A stretch of 6,215 nucleotides of DNA from an uncultured Aquincola sp. (GCA_937883885.1 CAKZXL010000524.1:1-6215), one strand, 5' to 3'. Counted from the first letter of the stretch, positions 1-6,177 are shown. Numbers and translations: made by a program. The notes: generated from the sequence alone by a model not told the origin.

Positions 1-872
1 AATTCGAGGTCGCCGAAGCCCATGACCGCCAGCTGCCTGGGCACGTCCAGCCCACGGGCCTGCGCTTCGGTGAGCACGCCCAGCGCCAGCAGATCGGAGC
101 TGCAGAACACCGCGTCCACCGCCGGCTCCGCCGCCAGCAGCTGCGCCAGCGCCCCGCGGCCGCTGCCCAGCGTGGTGGGCGCAGGCACCGTCACCAGCGC
201 GGGCTCGGGCAGGCCCAGCGCCACCGCCGCCTGGCGAAAGGCCGCGTGCCGCCGCGCCGATCGTTCATCGTCTCCGGCCACCACCGCCAGCCGTCGTCGC
301 CCCCGGCAGTGCAGGAAGGCGGCCACCGCGCGGCCCACCTCCACGTGCGAAAAACCCACCAGCATGTCGATGGGCGTGGGCGTCAGGTCCCAGGTTTCCA
401 CCACCGGAATGCCGGCGGCCAGCAGCCGCTGGCGCCCATGGGCCGAATGCATGATGCCGGTGAGCACGATGCCGTCGGGCCGGCGGCCGATGATGGCTTC
501 CAGCAGCGCGTCCTCGCGGCTGTCCACATAACCGGTCTGGCCCAGCATCAGCTGGTAGCCGTGGGCTTCCAGCGCCGCGGTGAGCGACTGGATGGTCTGC
601 AGAAACACCGGCCCGGCGATGGTGGGCACCACCGCTGCCACCAGGCGGCTGCGGGTGGAGGCCAGGCCGCCGGCCAGCAGGTTGGGAACGTAGCCGGTGC
701 GGCGCACCGCGTCGGTCACCCGCTGCAGCACCTCGGGCGACACCCGGTCGGGCGTGTTGAGGGCGCGCGAGGCGGTGATGGGCGCGACCTCGGCCAGGCG
801 GGCCACGTCGTGCAGGGTGACGGCGCCGCTGCGGCGGCGGCTGCGTTTGGGGGAAGCCGTGGCGGCGGACAT
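1..872 (-). CDS. LacI-family transcriptional regulator, gluconate-repressor (GntR-like) type, C-terminus cut by window edge
   Basis: This is a sugar-responsive DNA-binding repressor; 290 codons are visible, and LacI-family proteins usually run to about 340 residues, so roughly 50 C-terminal residues lie outside the window. After a basic leader (residues 1-17) the helix-turn-helix begins at VTLHDVARLAEVA (18-30) and continues through ITASRALN (32-39). The hinge helix NLLAGGLAS is at 64-72. The periplasmic-binding-protein-like core follows, with RRPDGIVLTG (130-139) and ETWDLTPTPIDMLVGFSH (159-176), a stretch I associate with GntR-type gluconate repressors; the strand SSDLLALG (258-265) and MGFGDLE (284-290) are standard late-core motifs. 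I chose the ATG at 872 because no other ATG, GTG or TTG precedes the helix-turn-helix in frame. No Shine-Dalgarno is visible before it. The family is clear; the gluconate ligand is an inference, and the genes it controls are probably outside the window. The symbol is left empty because the ligand is unproven. Confidence 0.93.
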   Translation of the reverse strand, partial: MSAATASPKRSRRRSGAVTLHDVARLAEVAPITASRALNTPDRVSPEVLQRVTDAVRRTGYVPNLLAGGLASTRSRLVAAVVPTIAGPVFLQTIQSLTAALEAHGYQLMLGQTGYVDSREDALLEAIIGRRPDGIVLTGIMHSAHGRQRLLAAGIPVVETWDLTPTPIDMLVGFSHVEVGRAVAAFLHCRGRRRLAVVAGDDERSARRHAAFRQAAVALGLPEPALVTVPAPTTLGSGRGALAQLLAAEPAVDAVFCSSDLLALGVLTEAQARGLDVPRQLAVMGFGDLE

Positions 873-879
873 GCGCCGG

Positions 880-911
880 ATTGTAGGCAGCTGGTACCGC
901 TACCGCGGCAA
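880..911 (-). promoter_or_regulatory. Candidate promoter of the LacI-family gene, possibly leaderless
   Basis: On the minus strand TACAAT (885-880) matches the sigma-70 -10 consensus at five of six positions. The best -35 candidate, TTGCCG (911-906), is separated by 20 bases, which is longer than usual. The -10 box ends only 7 bases before the ATG at 872, so transcription would begin at or just before the start codon. The palindrome at 893-904 lies between the two boxes, where a bound repressor would block RNA polymerase. Confidence 0.4.
893..904. promoter_or_regulatory. Putative LacI-family operator (autoregulatory)
   Basis: The 12 bases GGTACCGCTACC form an inverted repeat: GGTA and TACC arms around a central CG, with only the two bases flanking the CG breaking symmetry (10 of 12 positions symmetric). 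A central CG is the hallmark of LacI/GalR-family operators. It lies 21-32 bases upstream of the regulator's ATG and inside its candidate promoter, which fits autorepression. That this protein binds it is an inference. Confidence 0.45.
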
Positions 912-926
912 GGCTGGCAAGACGTT

Positions 927-2912
927 TCAGCCCTGGCTGGCCACCATCGGCGGCGCACCGTCGGCCAGCCGCCAGCGGCCCTTGCCGGCGCGCTTGGCGG
1001 CCAGCATGGCCTGGTCGGCCTGGCTCAGCAGTTCCGCGGGGCTGACGACCCGCGGCGACCGGTCGTCGTTGGCCGCCCTGCCCGAGCGCAGCGCACTGGC
1101 CACCGACACGCCCACGCTGGCGCCCACGCGCACCGTGCGGCCATCGCCCAGGGTGACGGGCTGGTTGACCACCTCGGCCACCCGGTCCAGCACCCGCCGC
1201 CAGTCGTCGGCCGGCATCGGGCCCAGCACCACCACGAACTCGTCGCCGCCGATGCGGGCGACGGTGTCGCTGTCGCGCACCTGGCCCGCCATGCGGCGGG
1301 CCAGCTGCACCAGCAGCGCATCGCCCGCGTCGTGGCCCAGCGCGTCGTTGACGGCCTTGAAACCGTCCAGGTCGAGGTAGCACACCGCCACCTCTTCGGC
1401 GGCCTGGCGCGGCTGCGCCAGGCTGTGCTGCAGCCGCTGCAGCAGCAGCGCGCGGTTGGGCAGCTGGGTCAGCACGTCGTGGAAGGCGGCGTGCTGCAGG
1501 GTTTCGTGCATCTGGCGGGTGGCGGTCACGTCCACCGCCATCCAGAAGCTCTCGGTGCCGGTCAGCGGCATGCCGTTGAGGTCCACCCACAGGCACTGGC
1601 CGTTCTTGCAACGCATGCGCACCTGCAGCCGGCAGTTGCTGCCGGTGGCCAGCGTCGGGTAGGCCTCGCGGCCCACGCGTTCGTATTCGGCCTCGTCGGG
1701 GTACAGCTCGCGCATCGAGCGGCCGGCCAGCTCGCCGTCGCCGTAGCCCAGCATGCTTTCGAAGGCGCGGTTGCGCCAGGTCAGCACCCGGTCTTCCAGC
1801 TTGATCATGCCCACCAGGTCGTTGTTGAGCATCGCCGATTGCTCCTGCAGCAGGTCGGAGATGCGCTGCTGGCTGCGCTGCTGCTGCTGCACATGGGTGG
1901 CGATGGACTGCATGGCGCCCGCCTCGCGCAGCGCAAAGCGGTACACCGCCCCGGTGGCCGCGGCGATCAGGCCCCAGGCCAGCGCCGCCACCAGCGACAC
2001 GCTGAGCATCTGCTGTCGCCAGGGCTGGAAATAGCGCTGGTTGTTGACCCCCGCAAACACCACCAGCGGCCAGCCGCTGACGGCCCGGTAGGCGGTGGTG
2101 CGGGTTTCGCCGTCGATGGGCACCTGCGAGACAAAGGCGCCGCTGGCCGGGTCCTGCATCAGGGCTTCGCGCAGCGGCTGCGAGACCTGGGTGGTGCCCA
2201 CCTCGCCCTGCTGGCCGCCGCCGGGGGAGCGGCGCGCCACCATGCGCAGGTCTCCCTGGGTGCGCAAGGCCATGGCGTCGCGGGCGTTGAGGTCGTAGTG
2301 GCTGAACAGCTGGGCGAAATGGTCCACGCCCAGGGTGGCATGCAAGGTGCCGGCAAAGCGCCCGTCGATGCGCACCGGCCGCACCACCATCAGCACCCAG
2401 CGGCCCGAGCCGCTGCTGCGCAGCGGGCCGGCCAGCAGTGCCTGGTCGCCGGTGCTGGCCATGGCCTGCTGGAAGAACTCGCGGTCGTCGATGCGCGCCA
2501 TGTCCAGGCTGGGCGCCCCCCAGCGCAGGCGGCCCTGGGCATCGGCCAGCTGCAGCGATTCGACGCCCTGCAGCAGCCGCAGCCGGTCGTTCAGCAGCAC
2601 CTGCGCCTCGGCCGCGGGCATGTGCTGCACGCCGCCGCGGCGTTGCAGGTCGTCCAGCGTGGCGCGCATCACCGCATCCACCTGCGACAGCTCGCTGGCG
2701 ATGTTGAGCTGCGCGATGCCGGCCAGGCGCTCGGCCATGTCGCGGGCGCGGCTTTCGTAGGTGCGCTGCGAAGACAGCAGCACCCCGAACACCAGCGCCC
2801 CCAGCAGCAGGCCCACGCCCAGGTTGGTCAGCACCAGCCAGCGCAGCAGCCCGCGGCGCTTGAGGGCCACGCGATCGACCAGGCTTTGCGCGGTGGAGTG
2901 GTGCATGCCCAT
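927..2912 (-). CDS. Membrane-bound diguanylate cyclase (Cache-like sensor, PAS, GGDEF)
   Basis: A 661-residue inner-membrane enzyme predicted to join two GTP into the second messenger c-di-GMP. Transmembrane helix 1 is at about 22-47 and helix 2 at about 302-325. The roughly 250 residues between them form a periplasmic sensor resembling a double Cache domain (DREFFQQ at 143-149, WPLVVFAGV at 281-289). A Gln-rich, probably coiled linker follows (about 330-360), then a PAS domain (about 360-465, with a typical GYGDGELAGRS segment at 389-399) and a GGDEF domain (about 472-647). Its motifs are HDVLTQLPNR (478-487), CYLDLDGFKAVND (511-523), GGDEF intact at 555-559, and the product-inhibition I-site RDSD at 546-549, exactly five residues before GGDEF. 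No EAL domain is present, so it should be a synthase only. The final AMY..K motif reads AMLAAK (635-640), and about ten extra residues (609-622) precede it. An ATG two codons inside (2906) is an alternative start. No Shine-Dalgarno is well placed; the stop of the 68-residue ORF three bases upstream suggests coupled translation. The signal sensed is unknown. Confidence 0.95.
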   Translation of the reverse strand: MGMHHSTAQSLVDRVALKRRGLLRWLVLTNLGVGLLLGALVFGVLLSSQRTYESRARDMAERLAGIAQLNIASELSQVDAVMRATLDDLQRRGGVQHMPAAEAQVLLNDRLRLLQGVESLQLADAQGRLRWGAPSLDMARIDDREFFQQAMASTGDQALLAGPLRSSGSGRWVLMVVRPVRIDGRFAGTLHATLGVDHFAQLFSHYDLNARDAMALRTQGDLRMVARRSPGGGQQGEVGTTQVSQPLREALMQDPASGAFVSQVPIDGETRTTAYRAVSGWPLVVFAGVNNQRYFQPWRQQMLSVSLVAALAWGLIAAATGAVYRFALREAGAMQSIATHVQQQQRSQQRISDLLQEQSAMLNNDLVGMIKLEDRVLTWRNRAFESMLGYGDGELAGRSMRELYPDEAEYERVGREAYPTLATGSNCRLQVRMRCKNGQCLWVDLNGMPLTGTESFWMAVDVTATRQMHETLQHAAFHDVLTQLPNRALLLQRLQHSLAQPRQAAEEVAVCYLDLDGFKAVNDALGHDAGDALLVQLARRMAGQVRDSDTVARIGGDEFVVVLGPMPADDWRRVLDRVAEVVNQPVTLGDGRTVRVGASVGVSVASALRSGRAANDDRSPRVVSPAELLSQADQAMLAAKRAGKGRWRLADGAPPMVASQG

Positions 2913-2915
2913 GGG

Positions 2916-3122
2916 CTACAGATCGATCTTTCCGTAGTGCAGCGGCACCTGGGAGGCCGCCACCTTGCGCCAGACCTGCCACGCCGCGGGCGAGGCTGGC
3001 AAGCGCATGCGCTGGCACCAGCGGGCAAAGCCGTGGTCCTGGTCGTGGTCGTCATGGGCGCAGGCGGCGCCCGGCTCTGCAGGCGCCGCAGGGGTTGGCG
3101 CCAAGGGCGGTACTGCAGACAT
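2916..3122 (-). CDS. Unrecognised small protein (68 aa) placed directly before the diguanylate cyclase
   Basis: I do not recognise this ORF. It has a Pro/Ala-rich start (residues 1-20), a short His/Asp-rich segment CAHDDHDQDH (21-30), a second Cys at 36 and a Trp/basic C-terminal half ending in LHYGKIDL. There is no signal peptide or transmembrane helix. From about codon 17 the third positions are overwhelmingly G or C, as in the neighbouring genes, which supports coding; the first 16 codons are less biased. An in-frame TAA lies upstream near 3160, so the ORF is not the tail of a longer gene. Its TAG (2918-2916) is three bases from the cyclase ATG, so terminating ribosomes could restart on the cyclase. 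Weak points are the lack of a Shine-Dalgarno at useful distance (the nearest GGGGG is 18 bases away). The Cys/His/Asp cluster could bind a metal, but that is speculation. It could also be an untranslated leader of the cyclase mRNA. Confidence 0.5.
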   Translation of the reverse strand: MSAVPPLAPTPAAPAEPGAACAHDDHDQDHGFARWCQRMRLPASPAAWQVWRKVAASQVPLHYGKIDL

Positions 3123-3163
3123 GCACCGTTTTCGGTCGTTCCCCCGGCGGCTTGATGCCTGTT

Positions 3164-3183
3164 ACCGGCGGCGGCACGCCGGT
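3164..3183 (-). other. Inverted repeat just after the receiver gene; weak hairpin
   Basis: ACCGGC (3164-3169) and GCCGGT (3178-3183) are perfect complements around an 8-base loop, beginning six bases after the receiver stop codon. The stem is only 6 bp and no run of T follows on the minus strand, so it does not qualify as an intrinsic terminator. It could stabilise a 3' end or be chance in GC-rich DNA. Confidence 0.25.
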
Positions 3184-3188
3184 TGCGC

Positions 3189-3674
3189 TCAGCCCGGTGG
3201 CGGCACCGGCTGCGGGCGGGCGCCGGGCGTGGTGGGCGGCTGCCAGCGGCTGCGGCTGGCGGCCACGGCCAGCACCTCGTGCAGAGCCTCGAGGATCAGC
3301 GGCTTGGCCAGGAACAGGTCGAAGCCCTGCTGCAGGCAGTCCAGTTCGGTGCGGGGGTCGGCATGGCCGGTCAGACACACCATCACCGGCCGGTCGCCGG
3401 GGGGCAGCCGGTCGCGCACCGCATTCATCAGCCGGCAGCCGTCGTCCCAGTGGCCGCCCGCGGCGGCCGGTGGCCACTGCTGCACCTGCGTGTTCAGCGC
3501 CAGGTCGACCACCATCAGGGCCGGGCGCAGCGCCACCGCGGCTTCCAGGGCCGAGCGGCCGTCGTGCCGCACCAGCACGTGGCAGCCCAGCTCGACCAGC
3601 AGGTCGCTGAGGGACTGGGCGCAGTCGACGTCGTCGTCCACCACCAGCACGGTGGGGTGTTCTGGGTTGGGCAT
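3189..3674 (-). CDS. Stand-alone response-regulator receiver protein with an enlarged loop after the phospho-Asp
   Basis: A 161-residue cytoplasmic CheY-like receiver without an output domain, expected to be phosphorylated by a histidine kinase not encoded in this window. The acidic pocket is VLVVDDD (9-15), the phospho-acceptor is Asp57 in LMVVDLAL, the switch Thr is in CLTGHAD (100-106; Thr102), and the conserved Lys is in LAKPL (122-126; Lys124). Normally about eight residues separate the Asp from the following Asp-Gly; here the Asp-Gly is at 78-79, 21-22 residues on, because of an insertion rich in Gln, Trp, Pro and Ala (about 61-76). The C-terminus (about 141-161) is a Pro-rich tail. The ATG at 3674 is supported by GGAG at 3684-3681, six bases upstream. 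It follows the wHTH/TPR gene by 56 bases and precedes the 68-residue ORF by 66 bases. Without an output domain it may act through protein contacts, perhaps with the neighbouring regulator or the cyclase; that is inference. Confidence 0.9.
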   Translation of the reverse strand: MPNPEHPTVLVVDDDVDCAQSLSDLLVELGCHVLVRHDGRSALEAAVALRPALMVVDLALNTQVQQWPPAAAGGHWDDGCRLMNAVRDRLPPGDRPVMVCLTGHADPRTELDCLQQGFDLFLAKPLILEALHEVLAVAASRSRWQPPTTPGARPQPVPPPG

Positions 3675-3730
3675 GGGGCGCTCCGGGGTGCGAGCGGCGG
3701 GAGAGCAAGCCGCATGCCTTGGCCCACGGG

Positions 3731-6004
3731 CTACCAGCACACGCGGCTGAGCAGCTCCGTCAGCCGCGGCGGGGTGCGGGTGGCCATCGCTTCCCGGTAA
3801 GAACGGGTGAGCATCAGCGGGCAGCGGCGTTGCAGCACCGGTGCATCCGCCACCAGCTGATCCCATTCGGCGCGCGTGTGGTCGCCGGGCTGCTGGCGCA
3901 GCAGGTAGGCGGCGCGCAGCAGGCGCACGTCCAGCGGCTCGTCGCACAGGTCCAGCACATGGGCGAACAGGGTTTCCAGCTCGGGGTCGTCGAAGCGGGC
4001 GGGCGCGTTTTCCAGCAGCAGCCAGGTCAGGTCGACCAGGATGGCCGGCCCCTCGGCACCGCGCGCCTGGCCGCCCTGCCACAGGCCGCGCAGCAGCGCG
4101 ACGGCTGCGGGCCGGTCGCCTTCGGCCAGCGCCAGCGCCGCCTGGCGGCGTTGCAGGCCGCCCACCAGCGGCAGCCCTTCGGCGCCGGCCAGCGCGGCCC
4201 GCGCCTGCGCCAGGTGGCCGAGGTGGATTTCCATGAAGGCCAGCTCGGCATGGGCCACCACGCCGAACAGGCTGCGCGCGGCGCTGGCGCGCGCAGCTAC
4301 CGCGCGCAACCGCTCCAGCGCCGGCAGGCTGTGGCCCTGCCGCCAGTCCACCAACGCCAGCAGGTATTGCAGAAAGCCCCGGTGCGCGATCAGCAGGTCA
4401 GGCTGGCTGCCCACGGCGGCGGCCACCCGGCGCGCCTCGTCCAGCTCGCAGGCCTGCACCAGGATCCACAGCTCGAAGAGCTGCGTCCATTGCTGGCCCG
4501 AACGGTCGGGGCTGCGCAGCCACAGCGCGAGGCTGCGGCGCACCGCGTCCAGCGCGGCGCGGTGGCGGCGCTGGTAGTCCAGCAGCGCCGCCTGCGAGCG
4601 GAAGGCCCGCGCCTGGTACTCGGCCACGCCCGAGCGCTCGGCCAGGTCGATGGCCTGCGCCAGCGCCTGGCCGGCACGCTGCGGCTGGTCGACCGCGCGC
4701 AGCAGCGCGGTGAGCACCAGCCAGGCGCGGGCCTGCATGTGCAACTGGCCCAGCTGCGTGGCTTCTTCCACCGCGGCTTCGGCCAGCTGCAGCGCGGCCA
4801 CGGTGTCGGTCTGGCGGCCGGCCACGCGGGCGGTGCGGCCCAGCAGCTCGGGCCGCAGGGCCACCGCCTCGGGCACCCGGGCCGACAGCGCCAGCGCCGC
4901 TTCCAGGTGCTGGCGGGCGGCGGCCAGGCGGTCGGCGTCGAAGTCGCACTGGCCGCGCAGGGCCAGCATCGACACCCGCATCAGCTCGGGCAGCGGCGGA
5001 TCGGTGGCGGCCAGCGCCGCGTCCAGCACCTGGCAGGCATCGTCGGGGCGGTTGCACTGGTGCAGCAGCTGCGCATGCAGCAGCGTCAATGGGTCGGTGG
5101 CGGGCACGTGGGGCCGGGTGGTTTCCAGCAGCGCCAGCGCCTGCACCACCTGGCCGGACTGCTGCATGTCCACCACCATCGCCAGCTGCTGCTGCCAGAA
5201 GCTGTCGGGCGGCGCGGGGTGGGGGGTTGGCGTGGGTGTGGGTGCGGGCGTGGATGCCGGGGCCGGCGCCGGGTCGAGCTGGTCGGCCAGCCGGCGGGTC
5301 AGCTGGATCACGTCGTCGCCGTGCGCCTCGAACACCGGCTGGCCGGGCGCCTGGCTGCCGCGCCAGGCACGCAGGCAAAAGCCGTCATCGGCCCAGGCCA
5401 GCTGGCAGCGCAGCGCCTGCGCCGCGCCCAGGCTGGTGCACAGCGCGGCCATCGCGTCGTCGGCCGGTGCCAGCCGCGCGCACACCGTCTGCACCTCGGC
5501 CAGCGGCGCCAGGCTGAAGTGGCCGGTGGCCTGCAGCCACTGGTGCAGCAGGCCCATCAGCCCTTGCGACACCCAGCGCAGCGCGGGGTTGGCGGTCAGG
5601 TCTTCCACCGGCAACAGCGCCAAGCGGGCGCGGGCGGCGCCCTGCCCTGCGATGGCGGCGGGCACCGCGGGCGGGCGGGCGGCGCGGCCGGGCCGCTCCA
5701 GCACGTCGGCGTCCAGCAGGTAGCCCACGCGCGGCACGGTGCGCAGCAGCCGCGGCTCCTGGGCATCGTCCAGCAGCGCACGGCGCGCCTTCATCACCGC
5801 GCGGGCCACCACGCTGTCGGTGACGAAGCTGCTGCGCCACACGGCCGGCAGCAGCTCGGCCTTGGAGATCACCTTGCGCGGCCGGCGCGCCAGGAAGGTC
5901 AGCAGGTCGAACACCAGCGGCTGCAGCTCCACCGCCTGCTGCTCATGCAGCAGCAGACGCTGGTCGGTGTCCAGCACGAATCGATCGAACACGAGCTCTG
6001 GCAT
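3731..6004 (-). CDS. Winged-helix (OmpR/CadC-type) transcriptional regulator with TolB-like and TPR-like regions, no membrane helix
   Basis: A 757-residue predicted transcription factor. Residues 5-100 are a complete OmpR/PhoB-type winged helix: beta strands at the start (FDRFVLDTDQRLLLH, 6-20), LQPLVFDLLTFLARRP (27-42), a recognition helix around TDSVVARAVMKARRAL (62-77) and the wing RLLRTVPRVGYLL (85-97). After a Pro/Ala-rich spacer, residues about 125-243 fit the TolB-like domain often found behind CadC-type winged helices (LALLPVEDL at 128-136, then SLGAAQALRCQLAW at 191-204). A Pro/Thr/Ala linker (245-266) leads to Leu/Ala-rich helical pairs with TPR character (about 268-660) and a C-terminal tail. 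No transmembrane segment is evident, unlike CadC itself, so it should be soluble. The ATG at 6004 was chosen because the winged helix begins right after it; GAGGG at 6020-6016 lies 11 bases upstream. An upstream in-frame ATG at 6199 would add 65 residues without domain character and would run across the divergent control region. Targets and ligand are unknown; the divergent secreted-protein gene is the obvious candidate target. Confidence 0.9.
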   Translation of the reverse strand: MPELVFDRFVLDTDQRLLLHEQQAVELQPLVFDLLTFLARRPRKVISKAELLPAVWRSSFVTDSVVARAVMKARRALLDDAQEPRLLRTVPRVGYLLDADVLERPGRAARPPAVPAAIAGQGAARARLALLPVEDLTANPALRWVSQGLMGLLHQWLQATGHFSLAPLAEVQTVCARLAPADDAMAALCTSLGAAQALRCQLAWADDGFCLRAWRGSQAPGQPVFEAHGDDVIQLTRRLADQLDPAPAPASTPAPTPTPTPHPAPPDSFWQQQLAMVVDMQQSGQVVQALALLETTRPHVPATDPLTLLHAQLLHQCNRPDDACQVLDAALAATDPPLPELMRVSMLALRGQCDFDADRLAAARQHLEAALALSARVPEAVALRPELLGRTARVAGRQTDTVAALQLAEAAVEEATQLGQLHMQARAWLVLTALLRAVDQPQRAGQALAQAIDLAERSGVAEYQARAFRSQAALLDYQRRHRAALDAVRRSLALWLRSPDRSGQQWTQLFELWILVQACELDEARRVAAAVGSQPDLLIAHRGFLQYLLALVDWRQGHSLPALERLRAVAARASAARSLFGVVAHAELAFMEIHLGHLAQARAALAGAEGLPLVGGLQRRQAALALAEGDRPAAVALLRGLWQGGQARGAEGPAILVDLTWLLLENAPARFDDPELETLFAHVLDLCDEPLDVRLLRAAYLLRQQPGDHTRAEWDQLVADAPVLQRRCPLMLTRSYREAMATRTPPRLTELLSRVCW
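5216..5248 (+). other. G-quadruplex-type motif in the linker-coding segment
   Basis: The plus strand carries five G-tracts: 5216-5219, 5221-5226, 5234-5236, 5240-5242 and 5246-5248, with loops of 1, 7, 3 and 3 bases. This meets the canonical four-tract, loop 1-7 rule. It is the reverse complement of the CCC/ACN codons of the Pro/Thr linker, so the G-rich strand is the template strand of the wHTH/TPR gene. The motif is visible; any effect on transcription is inference. Confidence 0.5.
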
Positions 6005-6024
6005 GGCGGTCGGCACCCTCACAG

Positions 6025-6040
6025 GTCCGGCACGCCGGAC
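6025..6040. repeat. Perfect inverted repeat 7-2-7 upstream of the wHTH/TPR gene
   Basis: GTCCGGC and GCCGGAC are separated by two bases (AC). The repeat lies 21-36 bases before the ATG at 6004 and overlaps the expected transcription start of the candidate promoter at 6075-6046. It could be an operator, most simply for autoregulation, or a hairpin at the 5' end of the mRNA. Confidence 0.45.
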
Positions 6041-6045
6041 GTGGC

Positions 6046-6075
6046 ATTGTGGGCGCGGCGGCGGCCGGCTGCCAA
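6046..6075 (-). promoter_or_regulatory. Candidate sigma-70 promoter for the wHTH/TPR regulator
   Basis: On the minus strand TTGGCA (6075-6070) matches the -35 consensus at five of six positions and CACAAT (6051-6046) the -10 at four of six, with an 18-base spacer. The predicted start near 6039 leaves a leader of about 35 bases. The -35 box overlaps one arm of the inverted repeat at 6071-6099. The match is moderate and made by eye. Confidence 0.35.
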
Positions 6076-6099
6076 TGCCGGCGCCGCACCGGCATGGGC
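6071..6099. repeat. Inverted repeat in the middle of the divergent control region
   Basis: ATGCCGG (6075-6081) and CCGGCAT (6089-6095) are perfect complements around a 7-base loop. After one mismatched pair the arms continue with GCC (6071-6073) and GGC (6097-6099). It overlaps the -35 box of the candidate minus-strand promoter and sits near the centre of the 178-base divergent region, the position expected for an operator acting on one or both genes. Which protein binds is not known. Confidence 0.4.
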
Positions 6100-6153
6100 C
6101 CCCAAGTTCATAGGATGTCGCCTGCTGCCCCGCAGGCACAGACTGCAAGCCTT

Positions 6154-6163
6154 GCCAATTGGC
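6154..6163. repeat. Perfect 10-base palindrome before the divergent gene
   Basis: GCCAATTGGC is fully self-complementary and lies 6 bases before the Shine-Dalgarno of the plus-strand gene. Its AT core stands out in this GC-rich context. A short palindrome like this can occur by chance; it may be a third binding site in the control region. Confidence 0.3.
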
Positions 6164-6169
6164 GACGTT

Positions 6170-6177
6170 GAGGGGAG
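6170..6177 (+). promoter_or_regulatory. Ribosome binding site of the divergent plus-strand gene
   Basis: GAGGGGAG is a purine-rich Shine-Dalgarno-like sequence ending five bases before the ATG at 6183. It decides the start of the truncated gene and supports that it is real despite only 11 visible codons. Confidence 0.6.

Noticed and set aside
1..5. The window begins with AATTC, as an EcoRI-cut end would
   Set aside because: The LacI-family gene simply runs off the edge in frame; five bases can match by chance, and there is no vector sequence or other sign of a cloning junction.
873..926. A terminator between the cyclase and the LacI-family gene
   Set aside because: No stable GC stem followed by a T-run is present on the minus strand; the only symmetric element is the 12-base CG-centred palindrome, better explained as an operator.
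265..3018. A 917-codon minus-strand frame overlapping the cyclase and LacI-family gene in another phase
   Set aside because: The product is Arg/Ala/Pro/Gly-rich with no recognisable motif, while the overlapping frames carry complete HTH and GGDEF signatures.
246..3155. A 969-codon open frame on the plus strand covering the LacI-family gene, the cyclase and the small ORF
   Set aside because: Its product is His/Gln/Ala/Gly-rich low complexity with no domain, and it is antisense to two clear genes. Long antisense frames are expected in DNA with such strong G/C third positions.
3675..4082. An N-terminal extension of the receiver gene to 4082
   Set aside because: The extra residues are Arg/Pro/Ala-rich and lie out of frame over the end of the wHTH/TPR gene. 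The ATG at 3674 has a good GGAG six bases upstream and starts right before the first receiver strand.
6111..6116. TAGGAT as a -10 box for the plus-strand divergent gene
   Set aside because: It matches only four of six consensus positions and nothing like a -35 box lies 16-18 bases upstream.
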